Below, piece after piece: positions 27,776 through 39,600 of a stretch of DNA of 64,000 nucleotides. The DNA comes from Piper betle (lineage: Eukaryota > Streptophyta > Magnoliopsida > Piperales > Piperaceae). The position numbers and the translations under genes are program-made. Under the pieces are notes generated by a model. It did no database searches. It saw only the letters and a program-made list of their open reading frames with translations, and was not told the DNA's origin. How positions within the stretch are numbered: the stretch's first letter is position 1; each line of letters begins with the position of its first letter. The stretch spans positions 1 through 64,000 of the forward strand of contig JAURVB010014976.1 in the NCBI GenBank assembly GCA_033002965.1, in the 5' to 3' direction.

Positions 27776-28081
27776 AGATGTCAGGAGAAATAATAAGCAA
27801 AGTAGTAAGAAAATAAATATTATATATATTATTATTTTATATTATTAAGCGAGGACGAGTTCAACTGTAAGTTTAATTTGAATCGTGTTTAAATTAAAAT
27901 TAATTTGAATTAAATTCGAGTTTAAATATTTTAACGTTATATTTTAAACATTAAATATTTATGAGTTGGTTTATTTAATTAGCAAACCTAGTTGTGACAA
28001 TTTTTTTATAAGATCCAATGGTTGTATATTATTGTAACAATGTAACAATTACACCGCACTTTAAAAATGTACAATGAGATG

Positions 28082-28402
28082 TATATATATACAAAAATGT
28101 TACGGTGCGTAGTCTTTTTACAGCGTACGGCCTGTGGGCAGTTGAATGAAAATCCAACGGCCCACGAGCCTTAAACCAGAGCTCCACCCGTCTGACCCGC
28201 CTAATCCGTCTGACCTGCCCGCCCACCCGAACCCACCGCCCGCCCAACCCCACCCACCGCCCTGCGACCGACCCTCCCCACCGTGGCTTCCCTGGCAAGC
28301 GCCGCCCGCAGCCCTACTCCCGGCCCCCCACCGCGACCTGACCAACCCTATTGCCCCGCCGAGAGAAAGAAGTGTAAGCATATATATATATATATATATG
28401 TA
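28082..28402 (+). repeat. Hairpin-capped C-rich module (copy 1)
   Basis: A degenerate inverted repeat (28131-28163; TGTGGGCAGTTGAAT against ATCCAACGGCCCACG) is followed by a C-rich body (28185-28365) and flanked on both sides by TA-rich tracts (28081-28091 and 28380-28401). The layout is that of the modules at 43584-44050 and 45200-45693. The proline-rich frames in it are not genes. Confidence 0.5.
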
Positions 28403-28860
28403 TATAATATTAAGTAAATTATTTTGTGTCTAAATTGAGTATAATTACTTCTAAGTGAGTTACTCATGTACAATTATTTTTTTCCTCTGCCTTACACGAA
28501 TGTCCAAATCCTGCCAAGCATAAGACCTATCTTGCTAAATTAAGGACACATTTTTATAATATTCAGAGTTGTGGTCTTTTTTTTCTTTTGCTTTTTGTCT
28601 TTCACCTTTTTTTAATTTTCTCTTATCTCGTAAGCATTGCAAAAAATAAGTTATGTGCTTTATATAATTAATTTTTAATTTAATAAACCCTATAAAATAA
28701 GGCTTTTAACAAACAAATAGACTTAATGATATTTCTTAAAGAAGTTATTGATAATCCTAATGATTTAAGTTAATTATCTTTGATTCAGATAATAAATGTC
28801 TAAGTATAACTTCCCATAACTTCCATCAAATCACTAAGTTTACCAATTCAAATATGAAAA
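28403..28860. other. AT-rich, nothing recognised
   Basis: Low-complexity AT-rich DNA between a C-rich module and the tandem array; no coding or structural signal seen. Confidence 0.6.
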
Positions 28861-30270
28861 ACATCATGACCGGACACATAGGCCTAAATTAATCTTGAAT
28901 AACAAAGATATATTTATTTTTAAGTGATTGCAACTAAGATATATTTACTTAGAATTGTTGTATGAGTGATTACTTTGATGTAGAAAATATAATGGGTGAA
29001 TTAAAAACAAAACAAAATAAATATTGTTATTGACATTTTTAAAAAAGCTTAATTAATTGGATCCATTACTAGATTATTAGCTTTTGTGTTCACAATCTAA
29101 ATCTCTTAAAATAATTAAATCAAAATTATAAAATTAAATTCAAGTAAATAAGAAAAATCAAAACCTGGTCTAAAATTAATCATGAATAGCTAAGAAATAT
29201 TTCTTATAATTAATTACATAACTAAATTTATCTTTTTAGTATTTTAATATAAAAAATTATGAAGGGATAAATTCATAATAGAATAAAATAAATTTTATTA
29301 TTTATGTTAAAAAATAGATTAATTAATAAGGTATATTACCAGATTATTAGATTTTCATTTACCCTTTAAAAAAGTTTAATTATAAAATCAAATCCAACTC
29401 ACTATAAAAATCAAAACTGGCTTAAATTAATATTGAATAGTTAAGAAATACATTTTTAGAACCGAATAACTAATTTTATCTTTTTCTATATTTTAATGTA
29501 GAAATAATGTAAAGGGATAAATTAATAATAAAATAAAATAAATATTGCTATTGACGTTCAAAAAAATTATAGATTAGTTAATCAGATGCTTATATTGTAT
29601 TATTATAAAAAACCAGCCCAAAATAAATAAAACTCAAATACAAAATCAACTTCAAGCCTACTAGAATAGTAAAAATTAAATTATTCTTAGATAGATAAGA
29701 AATAATTTTTTAAATTACCTGTTAATTTTATCTTGTCAGTATTTTAATGTAAAAAACTATTAAGGGATAAATTAATAATAAAATAAAATAAATCTTATTA
29801 CGGACATTTCAAAAAGAAAATACACATTAATTAAACATATTCATTACCAGGTTATTAGATTTTTATTTAGCTTTAAGGCACCTAATATAAATAAATCATA
29901 ATTATAAAATCAAATTCAAGCCTATTAAAAAATAAAAAATAAATAGATGAAAGTGTATATATCCGAAAATAGGACATAGTAAATAAGTCTTTTTCTCGTG
30001 GGGTTAAGAAAGTGATTACCAGAAGCCGAGCGGATGCGGACACTTCCCCGAAAAGGTACTCTTTCATGTAAATCCTTTTCCTGGCCGTTAACCAAGACAT
30101 GACTCTAATGCGCGCAATTCACCCATGTCTTCTAACACTAGCGTAGGACTTGAATAGATAAGGAAATATTTACCGATTCGCATAGCCGTTTGATCTTTTC
30201 CTTATTTTAATACAAAAAAATGTTAAGAGATAAATTAATAACAAAATAAATTAAAGATTTTTTTTCCAAA
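28860..30270. repeat. Degenerate tandem array, unit about 250 bp
   Basis: The phrase 'gggataaattaataataaaataaaataaat' or a close variant recurs near 29264, 29514 and 29763 (spacing about 250 bp), with weaker copies near 28993 and 30226. Between these, 'ttattgacatt', 'accagattattag' and 'aaatcaaattcaa' recur in the same order. Copies have diverged. A foreign-looking segment interrupts the array at about 29945-30195. Confidence 0.75.
29945..30195. other. Segment of distinct composition inside the tandem array
   Basis: About 250 bases of mixed GC content replace the AT-rich repeat between two array units. The minus strand is open for about 70 codons but resembles nothing I know. Organellar DNA transferred to the nucleus is one possibility, not demonstrated. 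Confidence 0.35.
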
Positions 30271-30569
30271 AAGGGATAAGAACTTTTTATATTACCAAGG
30301 GTGGAAAATCCAACCTAATTACCAGAAAAGGGGGAAAATGCAAATTATCTAAAATACCCCACTTAAAAAATTATAACAAAATCAACTTAAATTTTAAAAA
30401 ATTAAAAAAAAGAATTTTTTAGATAAGGGTGACCAATCGACTTCCCCGTCAGCCTATGACGCCCTCGAGCTGCCACCGGGGGTAGCTTGATCCTGTGGGA
30501 AAACAAACCAAGAAGTAAATTTCTTTTCTATTTTAAGTTTTTTAAAATTGATGTCGAGGTGGTCGTCCC
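30271..30569. other. Intergenic, nothing recognised
   Basis: Poly-A-rich sequence with a short GC-richer patch (30430-30500); no gene or known repeat identified. Confidence 0.6.
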
Positions 30570-31022
30570 TAGGGATGAACATTCAACCGGTTGCAAATCG
30601 ACTGAACGGAATTGCCAAATAGACATTCAGTTCAGTTTGATCATTGAATAAGCAAATTAAATAATAATTTGTAAAAAAATTGATTTATTTAATTATTTTA
30701 TTAATATTATGCCATTATTTTAGTGAAGATAATTATTTAATAAGTAATTCTAAATATATATATCATTATTAAATAAATATAAATTTATTATAAAATTATT
30801 ATAATTTTATGATAAATAATATAAAATATAGATTTCATAACATCTTTTTTGAAATTTCGGTTATTTGGTTATTTCAGTTCTAAACTGAAATAGTAATATG
30901 TTATTCGATTTGGGTATCACCCAACTAAAAACCAAATTGAATTAGATCAAAACTGAACTAAAATTTTTGTTGGTTTGGTTTTGGTTGGTTTGTTGGTTTA
31001 AACTAAACTATGCTCACCCCTA
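30570..31022. mobile_element. hAT-like miniature element (453 bp)
   Basis: Termini TAGGGATGAACA and TGCTCACCCCTA form an inverted repeat with two mismatches. Flanks GTCGTCCC (30562-30569) and GTCGCCCT (31023-31030) agree at 6 of 8 positions, as expected for an aged 8-bp hAT target duplication. The interior is AT-rich with repeated AACTGAA/TTCAGTT words and no open frame, so it is non-autonomous. It is related to the element at 38166-38643. Confidence 0.75.
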
Positions 31023-31580
31023 GTCGCCCTTGTGCCTAGATTTTGCATAAGGTAGCTAGATCTAGCCGCTGGTTGCCCCTCCTTCAGCCATAGCCGGCTA
31101 AATTGCCTAGGCGACGTCTAATTATTTGAATTTTTTTTATAAGTTGAAGGCAGGGGTGGCTAAATCTGGCCCCATGCAATCTTATCTAGCCAAGGGCAGA
31201 TGATCTAGCTGCCCCAAGGCCAGACCGATTTTAGGGGCGCCCAGATTTGGTCGGCTATAACTGGTTTATTTTTTAAAAAAAAAATTTAGAAGAGGGGTAA
31301 TTTTTTCATTATAATAATTTGTTCTCTTTTTTTTTCTAATAATTATACCTGAATTTTCCTCTATGTGTTAATAAAAAACAAATTTTTCTCTTTTTTTTTT
31401 TGTAAAAAGCTCTAAATCAAATATTGTTATTGACATTTCAAAAAAAAAAAAGATTAATTAATCAAATCAAGTAGGAGGTATTAAACCTCAGCCACCAAAA
31501 GCAAACAATCCCCAATAACAAATCGACCGAGGGCTACCTGAAAAATCAAAACTCCGCTCACTTCCCCCAAAACCATCCTT
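31023..31580. other. Intergenic, nothing recognised
   Basis: A GC-mixed patch (31020-31240) with repeated 'gctagatctagc'-like words, then A/T homopolymers. No gene supported. Confidence 0.6.
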
Positions 31581-31785
31581 CCCATTTCTCACACCAACGT
31601 CTCCTCCTCCCCATTTCATCCACATCCCCATTTCTCACACCAACGTCTCCCAAAAATAAATAAATAAATATATAAAAAGCTCCAACCTTTACCTGTCATC
31701 GCCGCCGCCGCAGCACGGGCGAGGACCGACGGGGAAGGAGGCAGTCGGCGGCGATCGGGCTAGGTTTGCGTTTTTTGGAGGGTGG
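31581..31785 (+). promoter_or_regulatory. Promoter and 5' leader of UDP-glucuronate 4-epimerase
   Basis: A TATA-like box (ATATATAAAA, 31668-31677) lies about 110 bases ahead of the start codon. Upstream, a 24-base sequence beginning CCCATTTCTCACACC occurs twice without mismatch, at 31581-31604 and 31627-31650. The leader is GC-rich with CCG repeats. Transcription start near 31700 is inferred from TATA spacing. Confidence 0.55.
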
Positions 31786-33087
31786 ATGTTGCAGGACGAT
31801 TTCCCACCCACCCCCGGCAAGTTCAAGATGGATAAGTCGCACTACGTCCACCGAATCCGATGGCAATCCTCCATGGCCAAGCTCGCCTTCTGGTCCTTCG
31901 TCTTCCTCGGCTTCCTCGCCCTCTTCTTCATCCGATCCACGCCCCCGACCTCCGCCGCCCGCCGCTCCCTCGCCGGAGGCGGCGCCGCCAAGTGGGGCGG
32001 CATCGACTGGGACAAGCGGGTCCGCTCCTCCGCCCGCCCCCGCCCCCGCCGCGCCGGCCACGGGATCTCCGTCCTCGTCACTGGCGCCGCCGGATTCGTC
32101 GGCACCCACGTCTCCGCCGCCCTCCGCCGCCGCGGCGACGGCGTGGTCGGCCTCGACAACTTCAACGGCTACTACGACGTCTCGCTCAAGCGGGGCCGGC
32201 AGGCGCTTCTCGAGCGCGCCGGCGTCGTCGTTGTCGAGGGCGACATCAACGACGCCGCCCTCCTCCGCAAGCTCTTCGACGTCGTCGCCTTCACCCATGT
32301 CATGCACCTCGCCGCCCAGGCCGGGGTGCGCTACGCGATGCAGAACCCGGCATCGTACGTCCATAGCAACGTCGCCGGCTTCGTCAACCTGCTCGAGGCC
32401 TGCAAGTCGGCCAACCCCCAGCCCGCAATTGTCTGGGCCTCCTCGAGCTCCGTCTACGGCCTCAACTCCAAGGTGCCCTTCTCCGAGAAAGACCGGACGG
32501 ATCAGCCCGCCAGCCTCTACGCCGCCACCAAGAAGGCGGGGGAAGAGATCGTCCACACCTACAACCACATCTACGGCCTCTCCATTACTGGTTTGAGGTT
32601 CTTCACTGTGTACGGGCCGTGGGGGAGGCCTGACATGGCCTACTTCTTCTTCACCAAGGATATACTCAAGGGGAAGACCATCCCTATCTTTGAAGGGCCG
32701 GATCATGGGACGGTGGCCAGGGACTTCACCTATATCGACGACATTGTGAAGGGCTGCCTGGCGTCGTTGGACACGGCGCAGAAGAGCACCGGCAGCGGTG
32801 GGAAGAAGCGCGGGGCGGCCCAGTTGAGGGTGTTCAACCTGGGGAACACCTCGCCGGTGCCGGTGACCGAGCTTGTGAGCATATTGGAGAAGTTGTTGAA
32901 GGTGAAGGCGAAGCGGGTGATGCTCAAAATGCCGCGCAACGGGGACGTGCAGTTCACCCACGCGAACATCAGTCTTGCCCAGCGGGAGCTCGGGTACAGG
33001 CCGTCCACTGACCTCCACACGGGTCTGAAGAAGTTCGTCCGGTGGTACCTTGACTACTACAAGTCGGGGAAGAAAAGCTCCAGCTGA
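31786..33087 (+). CDS. GAE: UDP-glucuronate 4-epimerase, Golgi, intact single exon
   Basis: A type II membrane enzyme of the Golgi that interconverts UDP-glucuronate and UDP-galacturonate, the activated precursor of pectin. The 433-residue frame matches the plant GAE family from end to end in length and layout: a short cytosolic tail with the family's P.SPGKFKM.KS-like start, one membrane anchor (about 33-50, LAFWSFVFLGFLALFFI), a stem, then the short-chain dehydrogenase/epimerase fold. Seen are the NAD-binding GAAGFVG (100-106), the DNFN motif (124-127), HLAAQAGVRYA (174-184), the SSSVYG strand (219-225), and the catalytic YxxxK at Tyr245/Lys249. RFFTVYGPWGRPDMA and the C-terminal GLKKFVRWYLDYY are typical. 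It has no introns, as usual for GAE genes, and is extremely GC-rich, which produces a long antisense open frame. No defects are seen. I cannot tell which of the GAE paralogues it is. Confidence 0.97.
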   Translation: MLQDDFPPTPGKFKMDKSHYVHRIRWQSSMAKLAFWSFVFLGFLALFFIRSTPPTSAARRSLAGGGAAKWGGIDWDKRVRSSARPRPRRAGHGISVLVTGAAGFVGTHVSAALRRRGDGVVGLDNFNGYYDVSLKRGRQALLERAGVVVVEGDINDAALLRKLFDVVAFTHVMHLAAQAGVRYAMQNPASYVHSNVAGFVNLLEACKSANPQPAIVWASSSSVYGLNSKVPFSEKDRTDQPASLYAATKKAGEEIVHTYNHIYGLSITGLRFFTVYGPWGRPDMAYFFFTKDILKGKTIPIFEGPDHGTVARDFTYIDDIVKGCLASLDTAQKSTGSGGKKRGAAQLRVFNLGNTSPVPVTELVSILEKLLKVKAKRVMLKMPRNGDVQFTHANISLAQRELGYRPSTDLHTGLKKFVRWYLDYYKSGKKSSS

Positions 33088-36000
33088 TATCGGTCTGGTG
33101 GTGGTACAATTTGTGCTAAGATTGCTTTTTTCTTGCTTATATTCTTCATTGTGATTCATAAGATTGTTCCCACTTTCATTCCTATGGGAGCTGCTGCTGC
33201 TGCTGTTGCTGTTTGGTATGTGGTTTCATTATTACACTCTTGCATCTTGCGTTGCATTGGATCGGAGGATGATGAAAAATTTGGCTTTCCCGTGTGGGGG
33301 GTGGGAGGGGGGAGGCAGGTCGGGATTGAGAGTTTGAGATCACTTTGAGGGATGGCAGTGGTTTATTGTCGGAGAACTTATATTTTTCAGCGCATGATCT
33401 GTTGTTAGTCCCATTGTACAATCCAGGTTACAAGTTTTATAAGTGGCAGTTTCTAGTATTTTTTGGATTACAGTTTTATTTGTTTGTTCTTGCTATGAAC
33501 TGATCTCTTAATAACATCTGTTTGGTTGTTGATGCATCTCCTTGGGCACAGCTCAAGTGCTCTATACCTCTATATTTTGTGAATTTTGTCTAAACGAAGT
33601 GATTCAATATGATTTTTATAATCAGTGCCTCTTCGTATATCCTCTACATTTCATTCCAGTTGCTTCGCAATTAGTTATTTTTAACTACAATTGAAACTTC
33701 ACTTGCAGTTTACGTACATAAACTAATTTGAAGTCAATTACTTGTTATTAAATCTTCTCCATTTTCTTGTTTACCGCGTTGACTATTGGTGCATATATGT
33801 TGCTTGTTTACTTGATGAGGTTGGTATCTGCATTGATTAGGTGTTTGATGATAGGAGTGGTTATCGATATACCTGATTTAATTGATTTATGGTTGCAATA
33901 TAAAAGAGAGTTTGTTGGTCTTGTATAAAATCTCAACGTTTTCATTGTTTTATTTCAATCCTTCAACCTTCTTCATATCTGGAATTCTAATCCTTGTAAT
34001 TGTCTTTTAGATAAAAGATGTAACGCTGGTTTCTTTAAATGTTTGTGGCAAAGTATCTGCCTTTCATCTTTATTTTAGGTCGAGTGCGAGTAGTAAGCAA
34101 ATGTCGTTTACTTTTATCTGAATTTCATCTTCTGTGCCCTAAAACACATTGTTTATGTCACTGTACGTGCATCCTTTTCTACTATAATCATTAAAACAAT
34201 GGAATGAACATTTCGTGAAAAGCCATGGAGGCGTCTGGTTTTCCAAAACACTTTTGTAATACAATCGGACAAGTTGTCAGCTTTTATCTGAGTTACTATT
34301 TCTCATGATTTAATGATGAGTTTGTTATATGATTTCGTATTTACTGTTGGTCTTCCGATTTTGCTTTCAATATCTTCGTTTGACAACATTGAAACTAGAA
34401 AAGGTAATGCTTTGGTTTGCAAACTTTGAGTTAATTGTCCTATCATATATGTCATGTTTTCTGATGTAACTATGCTGTATATCACAAAATACATGGACAG
34501 AGAGCAGCATCTTAGCTTTGAGGAAGGACGATTTCTGGAGCTGTTCCAAATACTTGTTGCAAAGGATTGAGATTCATCTAAGCTTTAAAAGAAAGCAAGT
34601 TTCCTTGAATGACAAGACAAGGAGACTTCACTGCAAAGTTGGAAATGTTTTGAGTACGAGCCTATATAGGCTGGTCGATTATCAACTTCATTCTAATGAT
34701 TGATTTTTTTTCTTTTATAAAGAATAATGTGCTGCCGTTGGTCTGCATTACTGTTCTTTGAAAAGATGATTTTTTTTGGGTTCTCAAGTAGTTGATACGG
34801 GTCATGGAGACTAACAATGTTACTTTTTTACATGCAAACAAAAGGAGATGCGTGCATTACAAGAATGGAAGAGTTTGTATTTCACGTGGCCGGCATTTGT
34901 CTTTGGCTTGTGGAATGCTTATTTTTTCTCTTCTTAACGTCACATCTTTGGTCAGCGATCTTCGAGCACTTTCTTTACTTGTTCTTCTATTCTTGCTCAT
35001 GATCTTTGAACTTTAAACACGGTCTTTACTTTTCTGTTGTGGCATCAGTCACCGTCTCTATTGGAAAAGTTTGTCCTTGGAAGTTGTATTTGGAATGGTG
35101 TAAAGGTTAAAAACATACCCATTTTGTTTTGTCAATTTACAAACGAGCATATGCAATTTGTTCACATCAATCTTGCAGTGGAATAAAATGTAGATAGTTA
35201 CGAAGAGTTTTCCTGTCCACTTCTAAGGTATTAGCTGCATTTTTACAAACGAGCATATGCAATTTTTCGCTAGCATATGCAATTTTTCGCTTGTTTACTT
35301 CGTCTTCCTCTTTACATCTTGTATGCCTCCGCTCTTTCCTTTGTGTTTGTGGATGGAAAGCTTGGTGCCAACATAAACATATCAGCAATTGACTTCAATT
35401 TGCATAAAGTTCTCAAGACAGTCAAACACCATCAATCTTGTCCAACTGCCTTTCTAAAAACTTCATCCCACAGCACATGAAATGGATCTCTTAACGTCAA
35501 AATTCATACTCCGCCGGAAAAAAAAGTGGATCTCGTATTTCGAAGTCCATGAGACTCGAAAAATTGGGCAACAAGCTTCCGAGTAAAGTGGCATTGGTAA
35601 AAAAAGAAGTCGTCCACAAAGAAAGGGTTATCCACGCATACGACATATCACCCATTACTAGAACTCTGGGGACAAAAGTTAAACATGATGGCAAGCAAAA
35701 CTTTGTGTTTGATTCGTAGAATTTCAAAAGCAAGTTAAAATTTTAAATCAAAATGTTTCGCATATATAATTTTTTTCTTTACATGAAGTTAGTTATAAGC
35801 TCAATCAACACACAATTTTCAAATATTTAAGATACTTGTATGACTTCAGAACATGCCCATCAATGTTCTCACATATTTGCTTGGAAAACAAAAAACGTTC
35901 TAACAGATTTGGTTCAACGGATGAGTGCTGATTTTTGGTTTGATGAAAAAGTACGATTTCTATCTGCGCATCAGTTTGTAGTCCGAAGCATACCTGCTAA

Positions 36001-36657
36001 CTTATGACATCCACTTTGCTATATTTTCAAGTATTATAATGGCCACCTTAGTACCTCAACAACCGTTATAGCTGAACAAACTCACCAACATAAAAAAGAA
36101 AAAAGTAAGGGAGACATCAACTAAATTTCTCCACTAACCAAACTCATTCACTGACCCCCTCTTTTAAGTATTTATTGCTTGCATTTGAATGTAAGCATAA
36201 TAGATGAATCAACTAATTTATTTTCTCCTTTGTTAATAATCCATTGAATATTCTGCTCACAGGATGAATAAGTTTTGCTCTTTCATTCCAACCCCAAATT
36301 AGTCAACCAGTAGCTTTCATATCATGCATTTTATCCGTTATCATATAAGTTGAAGAAATGTATGTTTAGTTTGTAAATCGCACCTTCGAACAATTAACTT
36401 TCACACGCACGAGTACCAAATATCTGCGACAAGAAGCCTGGAGAACTATATTCTAGAGTTCATATCAGGATTGAGAATTAGTTTTGAGCAACGATAAAGA
36501 TAACAAATCCACAGCATGGACATCCCAGAACAAAAAGATGTGGCCAGGAAGAAATGAGCACTGATTGATGAAGCTACAGATGGACTAGCTAATTGCATAT
36601 GCAGATTCCAAGATAAAGAAGAATATTATTTGGATTAAAAAGTTGGAGAATAGGACC
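33088..36657. other. 3' region of the epimerase gene, then intergenic
   Basis: The first few hundred bases are probably the 3' untranslated region. A CTG-rich stretch at 33189-33212 and a G-rich patch at 33294-33318 are notable. A near-exact duplication ('acaaacgagcatatgcaattt' type words) occurs at 35141-35160, 35245-35266 and 35271-35289. The small open frames at 34500-35500 show no recognisable protein. No gene supported. Confidence 0.6.
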
Positions 36658-39600
36658 TCACAAGTTCAATTCTTGTGACAGATAACTGATGTTTGGGAGT
36701 ATACCCCCTTCATAGCAAGTAAATGCATCCTCACCAATGAAATCTTATAACGGGTTAGCTGGGTCTTGGGCCCCTCCATATTGCAGAAAATTTGATCGTA
36801 GATTAGAACCTGTGACCAAGGCCAATGGTTCGTCCATGCAGACCTCACGCCATGTTGTAGCAGAAAAGCACCTTGCATATAGATAGCTATAATAACCTAC
36901 ACCACAATTTAAACACCATAAAAATCTTGGAAAAATTATGCAAGTTCTATCAACAAACACCCAATCAGAAAGACTGGCTGCAAGAATTTATGAGCATACC
37001 ACCACCATAAATTATAAGGTGATTGAATCAAGTATGCCAATGAGTACCCTCCACATGTTTCCACCTTTTATACCGTCCTTTCAAGTCCGCCACTGTAGAG
37101 ACAGTGTCTTTGACTATGGAAGGCTCGTCAAACAATGTTTGGTCCATCAAAGAAAAGAATATCTGAAATTAAGTAACAGAAGAATGACTCCCGTCTCTTA
37201 AAGATAAGAAAATCAATGTTTGTCAAGCAGAGAAAAAATTATCTGCAACTGTGACATAAATGTGGATCCAGTTTCTCAAGTCCCTTCTAGTGGCTTCACA
37301 AATTTCATTCCATGCCAAGGCATTAAGAGCATCTAAAATATTAACTCTTTGTCCTCGTAAGAATTATAAGTTATTGATTTCATTGCACAGGAAATCAATT
37401 TGGTGATGTAAGACCATAAAAACGACCCAATTGCATTAGAAAGTAGATGACCATGATGTGGTGAAAACACTCGTATTGTAGACAATTTATTAAGATTGAA
37501 AATAAGTATTCAGGATTCGGTAGGCAGTGATACTCAATTATTTGTTCAATCGAAATGATTCGAAAAAGACTTCATATTCTGTGAACAAAAAGAAAATATT
37601 TAAATAAAAAATGCACCTGCCATTCAATTTCAGTTGCCACAAGCATTGATTTAGCAGCATTCATTGACTGAACCAATTTTTCAGGTATCACATCACCAGA
37701 GGAATAGTGTTTCATGAAAGTCTTTAATACTCGATAATCCCATGCATAATACCTGATTAATTAACTACATAGACAAACTCAAGCAAGCAATATAACATCT
37801 CAGGCCTTCGGCATTTACTCAAATGATGTCTTCTAGCCTTTTAACACTGGCAATTCATTGAAAAATGAGACAAAAGGGGGAAAAAAGAAAAGAAAAGAAA
37901 AAAATGTTTAAATTGTTTTTTCCATTATTTCTCTAGCCATTAACACTTCTTGTAATAGTAAAGAAGTGAGAGCCATTTTCTCCTCCACTTGTTGAGGTTT
38001 TAAGGTTTTTTCTTGAGTTCAGATGCTATATTCTAAGAGTATCTGGAGGCAGACCTTGAAACAAATCCATAATTGCAGACACATATAGAGGCAACGAACA
38101 GAGCTACATCAGCTTCAGAATGAGGGAGAGAGGAGGAAAGAAGCTTTTAGAAGGGGGAGGAGAGGTAGGGGTAAGCAGAATTTGGTGAAACCGAATCGAA
38201 CCGAACTGAATTGCCAAACCTGAATCAGCAATTCAATTCAGTTCTGAAATAGTTCAATTCAGTTTTCGGTTGGGCTGTAAGGAAACCAATGTATATATTA
38301 ATATTTCACTTTAAAAACGAACTGAATCGAAATAACTGATTTTTTAAAAAAAAATCCAAAATCTGTTTTATATTAATTATCATGAAGTTATAATATTTAT
38401 ATAATTAAATTTTATTTATTTAATAAGATATATACATTTAAAATTACTCATTAAATGGTTATGTTAATTAAAATATTGATATAATTTTAATTAAATAATT
38501 AAACAATTTTTTTAATATAACTTATAAAAAAATTCGATAATTCTAACTAAAATATCTTTAAGAATAATTTGGTTTGGATTTGATTAAAGAATTCAGCCGC
38601 CAAAGGAAATCCGGTTAATAAGGGTTGGGAATGCTCACCACGAAGGAGAGGTGACGGGCAATAGCCAAGACAAAGGAGGAGGTTATCAAGTGAAGGATGG
38701 CAAGAGGAGAAGGGCGATGAGGAAGGTTGTTTCACTCGGGGTTTCCATTTCTTGGTTCCACCTTTCTTTTCAAGTATTTTTTGGTTTTAAGTTTTATATG
38801 ATGCAAGGTTTTCTTCTCTTTTTTACAAATGATGGATTTCCATGGCTTTAATCATGGCCAATAGCTTGGAAAACATGAAATGGTTTTTCATTGATCGCCC
38901 AAAAAATAATTCAAATGCTCAAACTTAAAAATAAAAACATAGGTAATATTTAATTGAAAAAAATGTAACTTACTCAAAAATGTTGGCAGGCGTTTCTGCC
39001 AAATCAAAGATCATCCGGGTTCCTGATAAATGTTGATAATCCTACATAGGTCAATAAAATTCACCTAAATCTGGCCAATAACATAAGGAGCTATTCATAA
39101 TTGAATCATCGAAGGGGAAAATACCGTTCTTCAAAGAAGAGAATGAAGAGCATGTCCAAACTCGTGGAAAATAGTCTCAACCTCCCAGTGATTAAGCATC
39201 AAGGTTGAAGCTGAAAAATTGCAAACTAAAGCTACCTGTACATTTTAGTACACACTGAAAGCAATGAGAGATAAAAAAATTACCCATACATTTTAACTAG
39301 TAAAAAGAGGAATAAGGGTATAGAAATATCAAAATCTAAAAACATCATTTGCAAAAAGAATAATTTTTTACTTAACCCACCAACAGCGGCCAGAGGCAAA
39401 ATAAACCAACCACCCTTATTGCTTCTTCCCCTAAAACAATACTTCAGATTTCTGACCATCTGCCCGTATGAAAATTGTATAAATAAAAAGGTCCAAAAGC
39501 CCTCAAAAACAGCAAAATCACATACATAGACACAGATTATTTGCTATGAAGGAAGAAAAAAAGTTTTGCTGTGTATCACAATTAGGAGGTGCTTGTCTTC

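Noticed and set aside
29945..30195. Organellar DNA insertion
   Set aside because: Composition fits, but I could not match it to any specific plastid or mitochondrial gene; left as an open question.
31696..33159. 487-codon open frame antisense to the epimerase gene
   Set aside because: It is exactly complementary to a conserved, extremely GC-rich gene; no known domain, and such antisense frames are expected when third positions are nearly all G/C.
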